From Cryptomeria japonica (taxonomy: Eukaryota; Streptophyta; Pinopsida; Cupressales; Cupressaceae): a stretch of 64,000 nt of DNA. Shown here one piece after another: positions 36,809 through 49,057 of the stretch. A model generated the notes under the pieces. The model did not search any database, was not told the DNA's origin, and saw nothing but the letters and a program-made list of their open reading frames with translations. Each line of letters starts with the position of its first letter. Position 1 is the stretch's first letter. The stretch lies in NCBI RefSeq assembly GCF_030272615.1, contig NW_026729207.1, forward strand, positions 62,001 through 126,000, in the 5' to 3' direction. The position numbers and the translations under genes were made by a program.

Positions 36809-38181
36809 ATTTAGTAGCTTAATCACGATGACATTACTCATAAGCACTAGCCAAAAACATTGTTTATATTGAAAGTTGCTAGTTTTCTAAGTTTCCTACT
36901 CTTGAATTATCTTAACTAACCAATATAAAAGAAAGTGCTAATTATTAATTCATCATTAAAATCAGTGATTCATTGAAGGAAAATAAATCTGATACATAAC
37001 CTTTTAATGAGATATTTACATCAAAAAGATTCAATTATTCTATGCATAACTTACCATCCTAATTAGTACATCTTTCATTGGAATGTGAAACTGAAGAAGT
37101 GACAAGTGCTTAACATATATACTTGAATGGATCATTTGTCAACAACACAACATTCAAGGTTCGCAATGAGTGGGAAGGAATGAGGTAGTGTTTCTTCTAT
37201 TATTAGTGAGGATGGATAGGCAGATGCAGAAGAATTAGAAGATGAAGATGAGAAAGGTTGAATGACAATAGTTGTGGTCTAGTTCTTGGTCCTGTTTTTT
37301 GGTTACTGGCTATATTTTTTCCCTTGGCCATCAATCCTCTATTTGTGTTTGGGATCTAGATTTTGTGCAACTTTGGTTCCTCTTCATTGGTGAGGAATTT
37401 TTGGTCATTTTTATGGTGCACCCAAGGGAGGGGGGGGCTTTTATTTTAGATGGAGGATCACAAGCAAGGAAGGAGTGGTCTATGATGTTGGTGGCCCTCT
37501 ATGATCTTAGTTCTTTTCTTGTTGTTTTCTTCTTGGTCTTCCCCATGCTTCTTGGGTTGGAGTTTCCCTTAGTGATTGTTGTTGATGAAGGGGGTCCTTT
37601 CACTAGGTTTTTTGTGGTGTGGCTTGGGGCCATTGCTCTGGAAGTGGGGGTTTCCCACCTCCTTGACTAGGGTGACTTGTTTTCATGCAGGCTATGTTAT
37701 TTTGTCTCCTGCCTATAACCAATTTAAAAAGAAAAAAAATAATTATAGTTAATTTATTAGAGCAATACAACATCTAAAGATCTGATCTAAATAATGCAAG
37801 AACATACCCTAACTAACTATATTATGCATCATTTAAGATATGATAAATCTTAAGGTTAGGATTTGCATTGTGATTCAATTAATGTTAAGGATGTTTGTAA
37901 TCTATTAATTATATTTTTAAATTACGTGTTTTATTAAAATTTTAGATCTAATTAATTTTAAGAAATATTTTTGTATTTTTATTTAGTTATTTTTCAATTT
38001 AAAATATTTTTTATAATACAAAATTACATATAATAATCAAAATTTATTAAAGTTAACTTAATTTAGAATTATTTATCTTATTAAAATTCTAATTTATTTT
38101 AGAATAGTTATATTTGAATTTTTCTTTTAATTTATATAAATCAATTAATTTATCTCTCCATCTCTCTCTATCTCTCTATTT

Positions 38182-38250
<69 letters not shown>

Positions 38251-39239
38251 CTCTCTCTCTCCCTCCTTCCTATCCTTATCTCTCCATATCTATACCTCTC
38301 CCTCTCTCTTCTCTCAAACTTTCACACACACTCTTTGTTTCTTCCTCTCTATATCTCTAAATATTGTTTGCACACTCCTTGTTACTCCTCCCCATCTATA
38401 TCTCAATTTATCTCTCAAACTTTCACACACACTCCTCGTTTCTCCCTCTCTATCTCTATCTTTATCTCTATCTCTATCTCTATCTCTATCTCTATCTCTA
38501 TCTCTCTTCTCTCTATTGCCTCCTTCATCTCTCTCTTGATCCCTTTTTCTCTATCTTCCCATCTCTTCCTCTCCCTCTCTATCTATATCTTATTATCTTT
38601 ATCTTTCTTTTTCAACTCATGTTTGGATCCCTATAACTAGATATGTTACGTTTATTTTTTAAAGAATGCATATTATAATTAGGTTTATTTTTTAATAGAA
38701 ATATTTGTATTTAATTTTTAATATAATTTCATTTAAACTAAATGAAATCCTTATAATTCATTTTATTATCTATATTTTGAGATAAAAAATAATTATTAAA
38801 ATTTATATGTTTATTTAAAAAAATATTTTATTTACAATATTATAAATGATAAAAAATAAAAAAACTATTTAAAATAGACATTTTAGTTTTTAAAGTACAA
38901 ATAAACCCAAAAAAACCTAAAAAATCTATCATTCCTAAAAATTTGCTCATATAACACCAATTTTTAAAAATAAATCATAATAATCACTTTTGGTTGGTGC
39001 AAACTAATTGAATAAAGCAGCTTCAGTGAATGAAATAGTATTCCCTACAACAAGTACTAATAATATGTAATCTAAAATTAATAGTTGACAATTAAGTTTA
39101 AGATTAATTTTATTATTAAAATTATAATTATATATATTTTCTAATTAAATTAAGAATATGTTCTTAAGAAAAATGTATGTTTTCACTATAATTTTTTATA
39201 TTATATTATAATTTTTAATATTATTTTATTGAAGTGAGA

Positions 39240-39704
39240 GTTAGAGGTAGAGGTGGCTCAAGAGGAAGAGGTAGAGGTAGAGGTAGAGGTAGAGGTGGCT
39301 CAAGAGGAAGAGGTAGTTCCAGAGGAAGAGGTAGAGGCAGATTTGATAGGAGAAATATTCAATGTTACCATTGTAACAAGTATGGCCACTTTGAAAGAGA
39401 ATGCAAATTGAAAGAAGGTAAAAGTGCTAACTATGCTCAAGAAAGTAGTGAGAATCCTCCTGATCACTTATTTTTATCTTATGCCAAGGGTGAAAATACT
39501 AGTAAAGATGTTTGGTACCTAGATTCCGGATGCTCTAACCATAAGATAGGGAATGAGAAGTTGTTCTCAACGAAGGATGGAAGTTTCAAATCCAAGATCC
39601 AACTTGGTGATGATAAATCATTGGAGGTTGTTTCCGAAGGAGCTATGGAGGTGCAAACAAAAGAAGGTATAAAGAGTATTCATGATATTTATTATACTCC
39701 ATAA
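39240..39704 (+). pseudogene. Copia-3 gag C-terminus and protease
   Basis: An arginine-glycine tract (repeats of GRGRGR, encoded by AGAGGT hexamers at 39243-39335) precedes the knuckle NIQCYHCNKYGHFERECKL and protease motif WYLDSGCSNHKIG (usually HMTG). The frame stops at TAA 39702-39704, where the sequence continues LKHNLLSVGQ in the same frame, so one nonsense change separates protease from integrase. The N-terminal gag is missing. Confidence 0.88.
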
Positions 39705-40900
39705 TTGAAGCACAATTTGTTAAGTGTTGGGCAGCTATGTGAGAAAAAATATAAAGTAGTCTTTGAGAATAAGACATGTTTTATCTATGATAAGAATAAG
39801 GGAAATAGGGTGATCATCGTTGTTCCTATGACAAGAAATAGGATGTTCCCCTTGAGTACTGAACATAACAACAGTTTGGCAAATATGGCTTATGAGGATT
39901 CAAGTTGGTTATGGCATCTCAGCTATGGGAATTCAAATTTTCATAGTTTAAAGTTTCTAACCTCGCATGCATTAGTTTCTAGTTTGCCCAAGGCTGAGGA
40001 ACACAATGAGCTTTGTGAAGGTTGTGCTAAAGGAAATCATGCAAGGGAAACGTTTCCAAAGGGAAATGAATGGAGGGCCCATGACCCACTTCAACTTGTT
40101 CATTCAGATATATGTGGTCCCATGCAGACTAAGAGTTTGGGTAAGTCATCATATTTCATCACTTTTATCAATGATTACTCATGAAATTGTTGGGTATATT
40201 TTTTGAAGGCCAAAGATGAAACCTTAGATATATTCAATAAGTTCAAAGCCCTCATAGAAAATGAGAAAGGGTGCAAGATCAAATTTTTAAGGACTGATCG
40301 TGGAGGATAATTTTTATCAAAGCCTTTCCAAAGTTATTGTGATCTTAATGGCATCAAGAGACAACTCACAACTGCATACACACCTCAATAGAATGGAGTA
40401 GTTGAGAGGAATAATCATACTGTGGTTGAAATGGCAAGGTGCATGTTATAAACCAAGGGACTGAGAAATTCTTATTGGGGAGATGCAGTTCCTACAACAG
40501 TGTACATACTCAACCATAGCCCCACTAGTGCACTAGAAAAGATGACTCCTTATGAAGCTTGGTATGGAAAATGGGCTAATGTTAATCATTTCAATTTTTT
40601 GGTCATTTGGCTTATGTGCATGTACCTAATCAGAATAGACAGAATTTAGATGCAAAAGAGTGAGCCATGCATTTTTATTGGGTAGAGTGAGGAAAGCAAG
40701 CCTTATAGGCTGTATAATCCCCTCACTAACAAGCTTATTGTCTCAAGAGATGTGATTTTTGATGAAGGGGGAGTTTATGGTTATAAAAAAGGCAATGTTG
40801 AGAAGCCAAAATATGTTTTAAATGATGATATAATTGCTGATATTGATCATGAGCAGCCAACTAATGTTTCTTTATCCAGTGGTTTAACTCCACCAAGCAG
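39705..40900 (+). pseudogene. Copia-3 integrase
   Basis: KHNLLSVGQLCEKKYKV, the pre-integrase site WLWHLSYGNSNF..CEGCAKGNH, and the core with LVHSDICGPM, RTDRGG and NGVVERNNHTVVEMAR: all three acidic residues are visible. Stops occur at 40182-40184 (TGA), after RTDRGG, before NGVVER and after ARCML. The C-terminal part has KPYRLYNPLTNKLIVSRDVIFDE. Beyond 40915 the linker is out of frame. Confidence 0.85.
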
Positions 40901-41189
40901 TCCTTCATCAAGTTCTTAGTACCAAGTTCAAGTCCAGCTTCTTCTCCAAGTTATACAAGGAATGTAAGGAGATTGAGTGATATCTACCAGAGGAGTGGAA
41001 ATCAAGTGAAGAAAACGCAATAGGTGAGATAGTGAATTTTTCTTTATTAGCCAAGGCTGATTTTGAACCATCATGTTTTGAAGATGTATGTACTAATGAG
41101 GTTTGGGTGCAAGCCATGGAAGAAGAGATGGATTCCATTCATAGTAATGACACTTCGGAGTTAACATAACTTCCACATGACAAGAAAAA

Positions 41190-42560
41190 GATTGGCACCA
41201 AATGGGTCTACATGACCAAGTTTAATAGTGATGGGAGTGTTGAAAGACACAAGGCAAGATTAGTTGCTAAAGGCTTCACACAAAAGTATGGAATTGATTA
41301 TGAAGAGACATTTGCACCAGTATCAAGACAAGAGACCATAAGAATGTTGATTTCATTAGCAACTCAAAAGAAGTGGAGCATACATCATATGGACGTGAAA
41401 AGTTCCTTCTTGAATGGGTACTTAGAAGAGGAAGTATATGTGGAGAAACCACAAGGTTTTGAAGTGGAAGGAAAAGAGAATTATGTCTATAGGTTGAAGA
41501 AGGTTTTGTATGGCCTCAAGCAAGCACCAAGAGCATGGTATGCTAGGATTGATGGATACTTTCAAGAGAATGGCTTCCAGAGAAGTAAGAGTGATCCTAC
41601 CCTTTACTACAAACAAGAAGGTATTGATATCCTCATCATAAGTTTGTACGTTGATGGTCTTTTGTATATGGGTAGTAGTTCTAAGATGAAAGATGAATTC
41701 AAAGCTGCTATGATGAAAGAATTTAAGATGAAAGATCTTGGTTTGATGAAATATTTTCTGGGAATGGAGGTTTATCAAAGTAAGGATGAGATTTTTATTT
41801 GTCAAACAAAGTATGCATAGGATATGCTGAAGAAATTTGATATGACTGATTGTAACCCTGTCTCCACTCCAAGTGCTCATGGAGTTTTTTTGTGTAGAGA
41901 TGATGGTGTTGATTTAGTTTATGAGACAGCTTACAAAAGTATTGTGGGGAGCTTGATGTTTCTAACCCACAGAAGGCCTGATATTGCCTATTTAGTTTCA
42001 CTTGTTTCAAGGTATATGACAAATACATATGAAGGGAGCTAGGAGGATTTTGAGGTATGTGAAAGGGAATTTAAATTTTGATAGTCATTACTACTCTTTT
42101 AAAAAGTTCAATCTTGTAGGCTTTAGTGATTTAGATTGAGCAGGTAGTATGGATGACCACAAATCTACATCTGGAAATTGTTTTTCTTTTTGTCTTGGTT
42201 TGATTACCTGGAGCTCGAAAAAGTGAAGTATTGTTTCCCTCTCATCTATAGAAGTGGAGTATGTTGCAATTACCTCAGCAGGTATACAAGCTCTTTGGCT
42301 CAGAAAAGTTTTAGAAGAAATTGGAGAAAAACAAAATCAGCCTATAGTAATTTTATTGTGACAATGTGAGTGCCATCAAGTTAGCTAAGAATCTGGTTCA
42401 TCATAGCAGAACAAAAAATTTTGATATGAAATATCACTTCATACGAGATTTAGTGCAGAAGAAGGATGTTGAATTGAAGCACATCAACACCCAGGATCAG
42501 CTAGCGGATATATTCACCAAAATGGTTGCAAAATCTTAGTTTTTAGCACTACGAGATAAG
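41190..42560 (+). pseudogene. Copia-3 reverse transcriptase and RNase H
   Basis: [60 protein letters not shown], then LYVDGLLYMG: the second catalytic aspartate of YVDD is glycine. The 203-codon open stretch ends at TAG 41818-41820. The connection follows (KKFDMTDCNPVSTPS, SIVGSLMFLTHRRPDIAYLV) and the RNase H region reaches about 42540 with stops and frameshifts. The changed active site means RT was lost even without the stops. Confidence 0.9.
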
Positions 42561-42592
42561 ATTGTGAGCCCTCTCAGCATCAAGGGGGAGTA

Positions 42593-43045
42593 TGTTGATA
42601 ACTGATGCTGCTTGAGCATGTAGTTCCATGCAACTCATAACTATTTTTAGCCTCCACCACCATACACCAGCATGCAGCTAGATTAATTTAGTTAATAGTT
42701 TTTTATTTCTCATGCAAATAAAGCATTCTATGCATGCAATTAGACTATTCTTAGATTAGAGCTTTCTTTAGAACTGTTGGTTTCTTTTTTCACCAAATAT
42801 TGCATGCCATGCATGTTCTATTTTTAGAGACTTTGAATTCTTTTGTTAGTGAAGCTGAAAAAGTCTATTTATAGGGAATCTTTGTATTCTTTTTATTAAG
42901 CAGTAATATAGAATGTGTGTGGTATTCTAATATGAGTTGTGTTTTATTTTATCTCTGTGCTTTTTATTTCTGTTAGTTGTTTTCTCTATTATTATATTTT
43001 CTTGATCAACTAGCTATAAGAACAGGGGCAATTTTAGATTCTACA
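42593..43045 (+). repeat. Copia-3 3' LTR
   Basis: Directly follows the polypurine tract and ends at CA before AGTAC, the resumption of Copia-2. A TATTTATAGGG box lies near 42868. No partner LTR is in the window. Confidence 0.75.
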
Positions 43046-44510
43046 AGTACTTGTTGGAGTAGTAGGATTTGGAGTGGTACATTCCCTCGTAAGTGTTGTA
43101 CGAAAATTTCTTTTTGTATTAGGATTCACAACTTGAGTTTCATTCTCTTATGGAACATTAGCTGCAATTGTAGTAGTTTTATCTATGCTTCCATCCTACG
43201 CTTCTTCTTCAACAAACTCAACATCATGACAACTTCTTTGTGATAAGATTATACAACTTATATGCCTTGAATTTTTAAATATATCCCACAAATATGAACT
43301 TCTCTCCTCTATCATCTAGTTTCTTTCTCGACTCTTGTGGTATCAATGAGTATTCCACACATCCAAAGACTCTCAAATGTGCTATATTATGCTTCATTTT
43401 TCTCCAAACTTCTTAAGGTGTTTTATTTAACACTTCTTTTATCAGACATCTATTTAATATGTATATTGATCATTCAAATACTTCATCCCAATACTCATTT
43501 GGTAGATTTTTTTATTTTATCATACTTTGTGTAATTTCCATAATTATTCTATTCATTATCTCATCTACTCCATTTTTTTGAGGAGTGTATGTTGCTGTAA
43601 ATTGCTTTCTTATGCTAGTTTCTTTGCAAAAATTCTGAAAATTATTTGATATGTATTCACCACCTTGATCATTTCTCAATGTTTTTATATAGTAACCAAT
43701 TTCTTTCTCAGCTTTTGCCTTGAACTCTTTAAAAATAGCAAATACATCTTATTTATATTTCAGAAAATAAACACATACTTTCCTACTAAAATCATCAATA
43801 AATTTTAAGAAACAAATTCTTCCACTTATGGATGGTGTTTTCATCAGTCAACAAAGATCTATGCACTATCTCAAGTGGATTTTTTTCTCTATAAGTCTCC
43901 CCAACTAGAAATTTATTCCTATGTTGCTTTTCCAATATGAAACTCTCACATGTTGTCTTAAGTGGCTCTATTGGTGGCAATCCATATACCATTCCTTTCT
44001 TATATAACATTTGTAATCCTTTGAAGTTTAAATGGCCAAGGCTTAAATTCCACAACCAAGATTCACTTTTATATGAAGCTTTCAGAGCTAATTCAACAAC
44101 CTTTTGCAATCCTTGTGGATCTAAGAATAGTTCGCTTTGAATTATAAGTAGAAACATCCTACTTTTTGTCATATCAACTTTTGCAATCAACATATTGTTT
44201 GGTTTCTTGTCTATAATAACACATTCACCATTTTCAAAGTATATTCTATATCTTTTTTGCACTGAATGTCCAATGCTTATGAGATTGTGTTGCAATCCAG
44301 GAACATAGTATACATTAGAAATATGCTTCTCCTCACCTTGCTTATTTATTATATTAATTGACCCTTTTCCCATGACTGAAACTCATTGATCATTTTCTAA
44401 TTTTACTAATGATTTTACAGAATCATCACCATTGTTGCAAACATCTCCTTACTCCTAATCATCTGATTACTACAACTACTATCTAGGAACCATGCTTCCT
44501 CGGAACTCTC
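43046..44510 (-). pseudogene. Copia-2 protease and integrase
   Basis: The protease reads AWFLDSSCSNQMIR, with serine in place of the usual glycine of DSG and Q for H. The open stretch 43795-44373 holds YYVPGLQHNLISIGHSVQKRY and LWNLSLGHLNFKGLQMLYKKG..KTTCESFILEKQHRNKF. The first catalytic aspartate region is garbled (LEIVHRSLL). The rest to 43046 is integrase with many breaks. Confidence 0.8.
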
Positions 44511-46061
44511 TTGTGCTACATTGCATGTTATCAATATGGTGGTTTGTTCACTAGTGTTTGGCTGATTTTAATTTGTAAAATGTGTCTTTTTCTTATTCAT
44601 GTCATATTTCTTTTTCTTAGATTCTAATGCAAAATGCTCAAATTAATTGCAATAATGACACTGGATATTGGATTTATTATACCTCTCCTTGATGGTGGAT
44701 ATGAGAATGACTACTCTACCTTCCCCTTGTTGGTGTAAAATGAGCATGTGGGCTTGATGCAAGTCTTCTTTCAAATTGTGTATTTTATCTTTGTCTTTTT
44801 GGTGTAAAACATCCTCTACCGCTACTGTGATTTGATCTCCCTATTCTTTTGCCAAATGAAAGGTGAGTCCTGAATGCACTCTCAAATAATGATGTCCCTG
44901 ATCGATTTAGTCTTTGCTCATGTGCTAAGAGTGATCTAATTAATTTGTTTACTAATAGCTGAGTAAGATCTTTGGACTCCTCAATTCCCACTACAATAGG
45001 ATCAAACTTTGTAGGTAAGCTTCTAAGTATCTTCTCTACAAATTGTTGATCCCCAATGGTTTCTCCATATGGCCTAATGTGATTATTGCCATTGCATAAA
45101 TGAAGAATGAATCTACTAAATCTGAATCTTTCATTTGCATGTTTTTGAAATCCCTTCTAAGATTTTATAATTTTATTGTTTTCACCTTGTTTGTGCCTCA
45201 GTATGTTGTTTGCAAACTTTCCCATGTCTACTTTGATCTTGTGGTAGCTGCTAATTTTAGAAAAAATGATTCCTCCATTGGTTGTTGAATGAAAAACAAT
45301 GCTTTTGCATCTTTCTTCTTATTTTCATTCAACAAATCCTTCTCAACTTGTGGAAGATCTTGATAAAATTGTTGGTCTATTGGTTCAGGGAAACCATTTT
45401 CAATCAAGTCCCAAACATCCTAGGAATAAAACACGGTTTTCATTTTTATGCTCCAAAAAAACTATTTTTTGCCACTAAAAATTAGTATTTGGGGCTATGA
45501 AATACTTCCACCTAGTCCTACCATGATTTAAAAAAATAAAAAGTTTGCCTCTACTTACTATATGTCAAGACCTTCTACCGATTGATTATCTCTTTCTAAT
45601 TAAAAAAACTTTCCTTGATAGTAGAACTCTCCAACTAGTCTACTTCTAGCCTTCCCTTTCAAGAGCTTCTCTTGCAGCACCCCCTAATTCTTTCAGTGAC
45701 TTCTTTAGCAAACACAATTTGTAATAATTTTAGCATTGACTCTCTTCCGATTGGAGAAATTTTACATCAAATTTCCTTTGACTTTTTTATGCAATGATAA
45801 CTTATGTTTTCTTTCTTCCAAGTGTTGCCACCTTGGTTATCTCTTTTCTTCTTAACAAATTTGATCAAATCCAACAACTTCTACAACTTCAGAAATTTTC
45901 CCTTTCTAGTAATCTTTTCCTTTGACTACAACAACAGGTTTTCAATCTTCTAACAATTGTGCTCAGTTTACTAATTGGCCAATACTAGAGGCCTCTTTTT
46001 CTTCTTCATAGGCAATCTGCAACAACATTTTTCACCGTAAATTCTACACTTCCTTGATCTC
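44511..46061 (-). pseudogene. Copia-2 gag
   Basis: The segment GIEESKDLTQLLVNKLIRSLLAHEQRLNR (44785-44991) is characteristic of plant Copia gag. The knuckle region near 44625-44680 reads NIQCHYCN, a stop, then FEHFALES, with the last cysteine replaced. The N-terminal portion to the primer-binding site is scrambled by stops and frameshifts. Confidence 0.75.
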
Positions 46062-46079
46062 CATGTTTTGATACCCATT

Positions 46080-46443
46080 TGAAGGGGAGAAAGAAAACTA
46101 AATTGCAGAAAACACTAAGAAATAACAAAAGAAAAAAATAAATGACAGTTTACATAATTGCCCTTTGACAAACTAGAGATCCGTGTGCTCTGTTTTTCAT
46201 TATATATTCACAAGAACAGAGTATCCATGCCTTGTTAAAAAGTAAGTGTATTTCCATTGCATTCCCTTTAAAAAAAAAGTTTTATCCAAGCCTATGGGAG
46301 AAGCTTCCATAAAATGCGCCAAATCCTAGATAATTATTGGTTCATCTAAGAGTTTAGAAGAATGAATAAATGTGGTTGGATTAGATGAACGAAATGTAGC
46401 ATGGGAGTAAATGTGCATAGGTGGAAGTCCATGTATGCCAACA
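46080..46443 (-). repeat. 5' LTR of Copia-2
   Basis: 364 bp; on the minus strand TGTTGGCATACATGG..CTCCCCTTCA. Same layout as 20810-21179 but about one fifth diverged, so not a pair from one recent insertion. To its right the PG 3' flank resumes at TGAAATATAAG. Confidence 0.85.
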
Positions 46444-47690
46444 TGAAATATAAGATCCATCGTCTCATGATCATGACCTATATTTGATTGACAATATCAA
46501 CATCAATGGTGGTCTCTCATTACATAAAAATAAATACAATTTTTTATATCTAGAAATCTATATTACTTGATGGACAATAATAGACTACTAAAGATTTGTT
46601 TTGTGAGGCAGCAAGCATGCCCACATTTGGTTTAATAAATATTTAAATAGCTCATCGATCTTGGTCTGTTGAGATCAACATTTCTGGTTTAAGATTAAGA
46701 CCATTAATTAACTATGAATTCATTTAAGATAAATATGGTATGTAATATAATGGAAGTATTATGGCCAATGCTCAATATACCAAGTGCATTAGTAAGTGGT
46801 CTCTTAAAAAATAATCTATAGTAGTAAACATTAAATTTATAGTATTTTGGAAATAATATATTTCATTTGTTTTTTCTATCTTTTGTGCATGCTACATTGT
46901 CTTGATATAGTTCATGTATTACATAGTGTTAATTTACTTCATTAGAGTCCAATTGCTGACTTGAAATACATATTCATTGTTCAATTGCAGTCGTTTTCAT
47001 TTTTTTTTTTCTCTTTATGTATTCCCTTTCTTGACTTTATGTTTATATTACTATGATGCTAGTTCATGTGGATGATATCAAGACACCTTAAGTGGTACAT
47101 ATTGACACATGTGAATATATGTTACATTGTTAATGTCACATCCTCCCTATGCTTTGTGACATTTCAAGTTGAAATTTCATGATTATACCATGTATGTTGT
47201 GATCTCTCACTAATTAACATAGTTCCTTCTATTCTTGTTTACATCTAGTTTATGCCTATAATTTACTCACATTTCTCTTTTTGTCTTTTTTTTTTCAACT
47301 TGGTTTATCTACTTTTCTTTGGTTGTTGTTTTCTTCTACAACCATTCCTCTTTTATCATGTTACTTCTTTCTTTGTATTTTATGCTCATTCCAATGATTT
47401 TTCCTTTGTCTTTGACTATAGCTTATTTCTTATTGATATAATGTTGATATTTCATTCAAACCTTTTCATTGATCTTGAATTAATATATCACATTCATAGT
47501 GTCACTTATTGCAGTTACATTTCTCTAATTACTATGTATATTATTCTACATTGCCATCCCATGCTTTTCAATCCTTCATATTGAATTCATATTGATGTAT
47601 CACACTTTCAAATCTCCCACATTTGGTTCAAGGTGGTTGTTGTTCCCTCCTCACATATTACACTTGTATATAGCACATCCATTGCTTGAA
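46444..47690 (+). repeat. PG 3' flank resumed; shared with 58715-59870
   Basis: Colinear with the sequence following the PG3 fragment. T-rich and without convincing coding. Copy 46444 carries an extra 25 bp near 46470 relative to 58730. Confidence 0.8.
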
Positions 47691-48870
47691 GTATATTATA
47701 TTTTAAATTTATCTATATATTAATTCTTTTTTGCTATATTTTTACATTAGGGTCATCATGCTTTCCATCCCACACATGATCTTCATTTTGCTATTATTCC
47801 CATCTAAGGATTTTTAGCTATATGTGTGCTTAGATTATCAAATCCATCCATATATTTCTTTCTAAACTCACACTTATCTATATGGGAACTATTGAACTTA
47901 TTGTAACATTATATCAATACCTCTATTGACTTCACTTATATGGGAATCATGCATTCCATTTTAAATATTCAAGCCACGATTTCTATATCTTCACAATTAC
48001 ATCTTACATTGATGTGCTTCCATTTTTTCATTTTAGGGGTACCATTTATTTTTAGTTTTTGTATTGTGGGCATAATAAATTCCATATTAGTCACAATATG
48101 GGACATCAAGCCTTAACTGTTAAAAGAAGCACACTTCCTCTTTACATATTTCACCTTATATTTGTTCTTTCATAGAAGCACCTATATATTGCAAAGCATC
48201 GAAATTGCTTCTACACATTACCATTTTTTTATTGCATTGCACTAACATGAGTTTTCATGAGAATTAAAAGTCATGTTACCATTATTTTATAATACTAAGG
48301 AAAACATTGTAACTGTTGATGCTATCTCTAGCCCATGCACATATCATGCTTATACTTTTTGCATATTGACATTAAAATTAGATAATGCATTTTTAAAATA
48401 ATTTTTACATATCTTTACATGATTATATACATTCATTATTAGGTTGAAAATTATTTTGTCACCTATAATTCCTTGTATCTTATCAAAACAAACAATTATT
48501 GAGGTTATAGAAGGGAGGTATATTATATCACTAAAAATTTTTTTTAGTTTTACAAATACTTACAACTTCTTATAGAGGTTAATAGTTTATTTTTATAGAT
48601 AATATATAGAAGATGAGTTCATATAGTCATATTCCCATGGGGTCAATTAGTTTATATGTGGACCACATGATGATAGAATTTGATATTTGAATATTTACTT
48701 TGCATGTATGTTTGTGATTTATAAATACCTTTTAGATGTCCTCTATTAAAATCTCAAATTTTTTTGTAAGTAAATTATTATATAGAAATATGTTCACACA
48801 TACATACATATCTATCAAGAAATAAAAATAACCTTCTAATGTACTTGTAATTTTGTCTTCATAATTAATA
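47691..48870. other. AT-rich noncoding stretch
   Basis: I see no coding, LTR ends or tandem structure, and no second copy elsewhere in the window. Confidence 0.5.
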
Positions 48871-48877
48871 CTTGAGA

Positions 48878-49057
48878 CCTAAGAGACCTATGATAGTCCT
48901 AAGAGACATAAAACATTTATAAGAGGATTATGATATCTCTAAGATACCTATGATAGACACAAGAGACCTATTACATATTTCAGATACTTATGAAAGTCTT
49001 AAGAGACCTATGAAAATCCTATGAGACCTATCATCATCAAAAGAGACTTATAGAAAT
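48878..49057 (+). repeat. Degenerate 20-bp minisatellite, about nine units
   Basis: Successive units of 19-21 bp follow the pattern AAGAGACCTATGATAGTCCT, with divergence between units. The block B side retains the last six or so (29695-29825), starting exactly where Copia-1 breaks off. Confidence 0.8.

Larger units (their letters stand above)
32117..39240 (+). repeat. Block B of the segmental repeat
   Basis: Colinear with block A. Differences: a 270-bp deletion near 32727, and an extra 1788 bp (35146-36933) exactly between bases equivalent to 4953 and 4954 that holds the PG2 fragment and a segment shared with block C. It retains the gag knuckle (34745-34830), LINE 3' end (37283-37740), (TC)31 tract (38186-38247) and the unoccupied LINE target site (39095-39120). 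The right edge is a join to Copia-3 at about 39240. AT-rich DNA at 37741-38150 and 38640-39230 has no coding. Confidence 0.8.
39240..43045 (+). mobile_element. Copia-3, 5'-truncated sense-strand LTR retrotransposon
   Basis: It starts inside gag at a join with block B and ends with polypurine tract AAGGGGGAG (42582-42590) and a 453-bp 3' LTR (42593-43045, TGTTGATAAC..GATTCTACA). The gene order gag, protease, integrase, RT, RNase H is Copia-type. No 5' LTR was found. It lies against Copia-2, which begins at 43046 in the opposite orientation, and so probably inserted into it before a deletion removed its 5' part and the 3' half of Copia-2. Confidence 0.88.
20810..46443 (-). mobile_element. Compound nest bounded by two Copia LTRs
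   Basis: An LTR at 20810-21179 (370 bp) and a related LTR at 46080-46443 (364 bp), both antisense, bound 25.6 kb inserted in the PG1 3' flank. In block C the same flank runs on uninterrupted at 58705-58730 (ACATTCTTGAAATAT), an empty site. The interior is not one element: Copia-1, Copia-A, block B, Copia-3 and Copia-2 are stitched together, and the Copia-1 and Copia-2 parts overlap in content. The two LTRs differ at roughly a fifth of positions and no 5-bp target duplication is present, so the outer ends probably belong to different insertions or an old duplication. Confidence 0.7.
43046..46443 (-). mobile_element. Copia-2, 3'-truncated sister of Copia-1
   Basis: On the minus strand: 5' LTR (46080-46443), primer-binding site TGGGTATCAAAAC (complement of 46064-46076), gag, protease, integrase, broken at 43046 by Copia-3. 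It overlaps Copia-1 for about 1 kb (43046-44015 against 22870-23186 plus 29002-29690) with roughly 15 percent difference by eye, and it lacks Copia-A, giving the clean empty site at 43332-43336. Confidence 0.85.

Noticed and set aside
37272-37670. 132-codon hydrophobic ORF in block B
   Set aside because: The equivalent in block A is broken; it is the G/T-rich LINE 3' end.
47252-47584. Hydrophobic 110-codon ORF
   Set aside because: T-rich translation of a noncoding repeat; the copy at 58715-59870 is not open.
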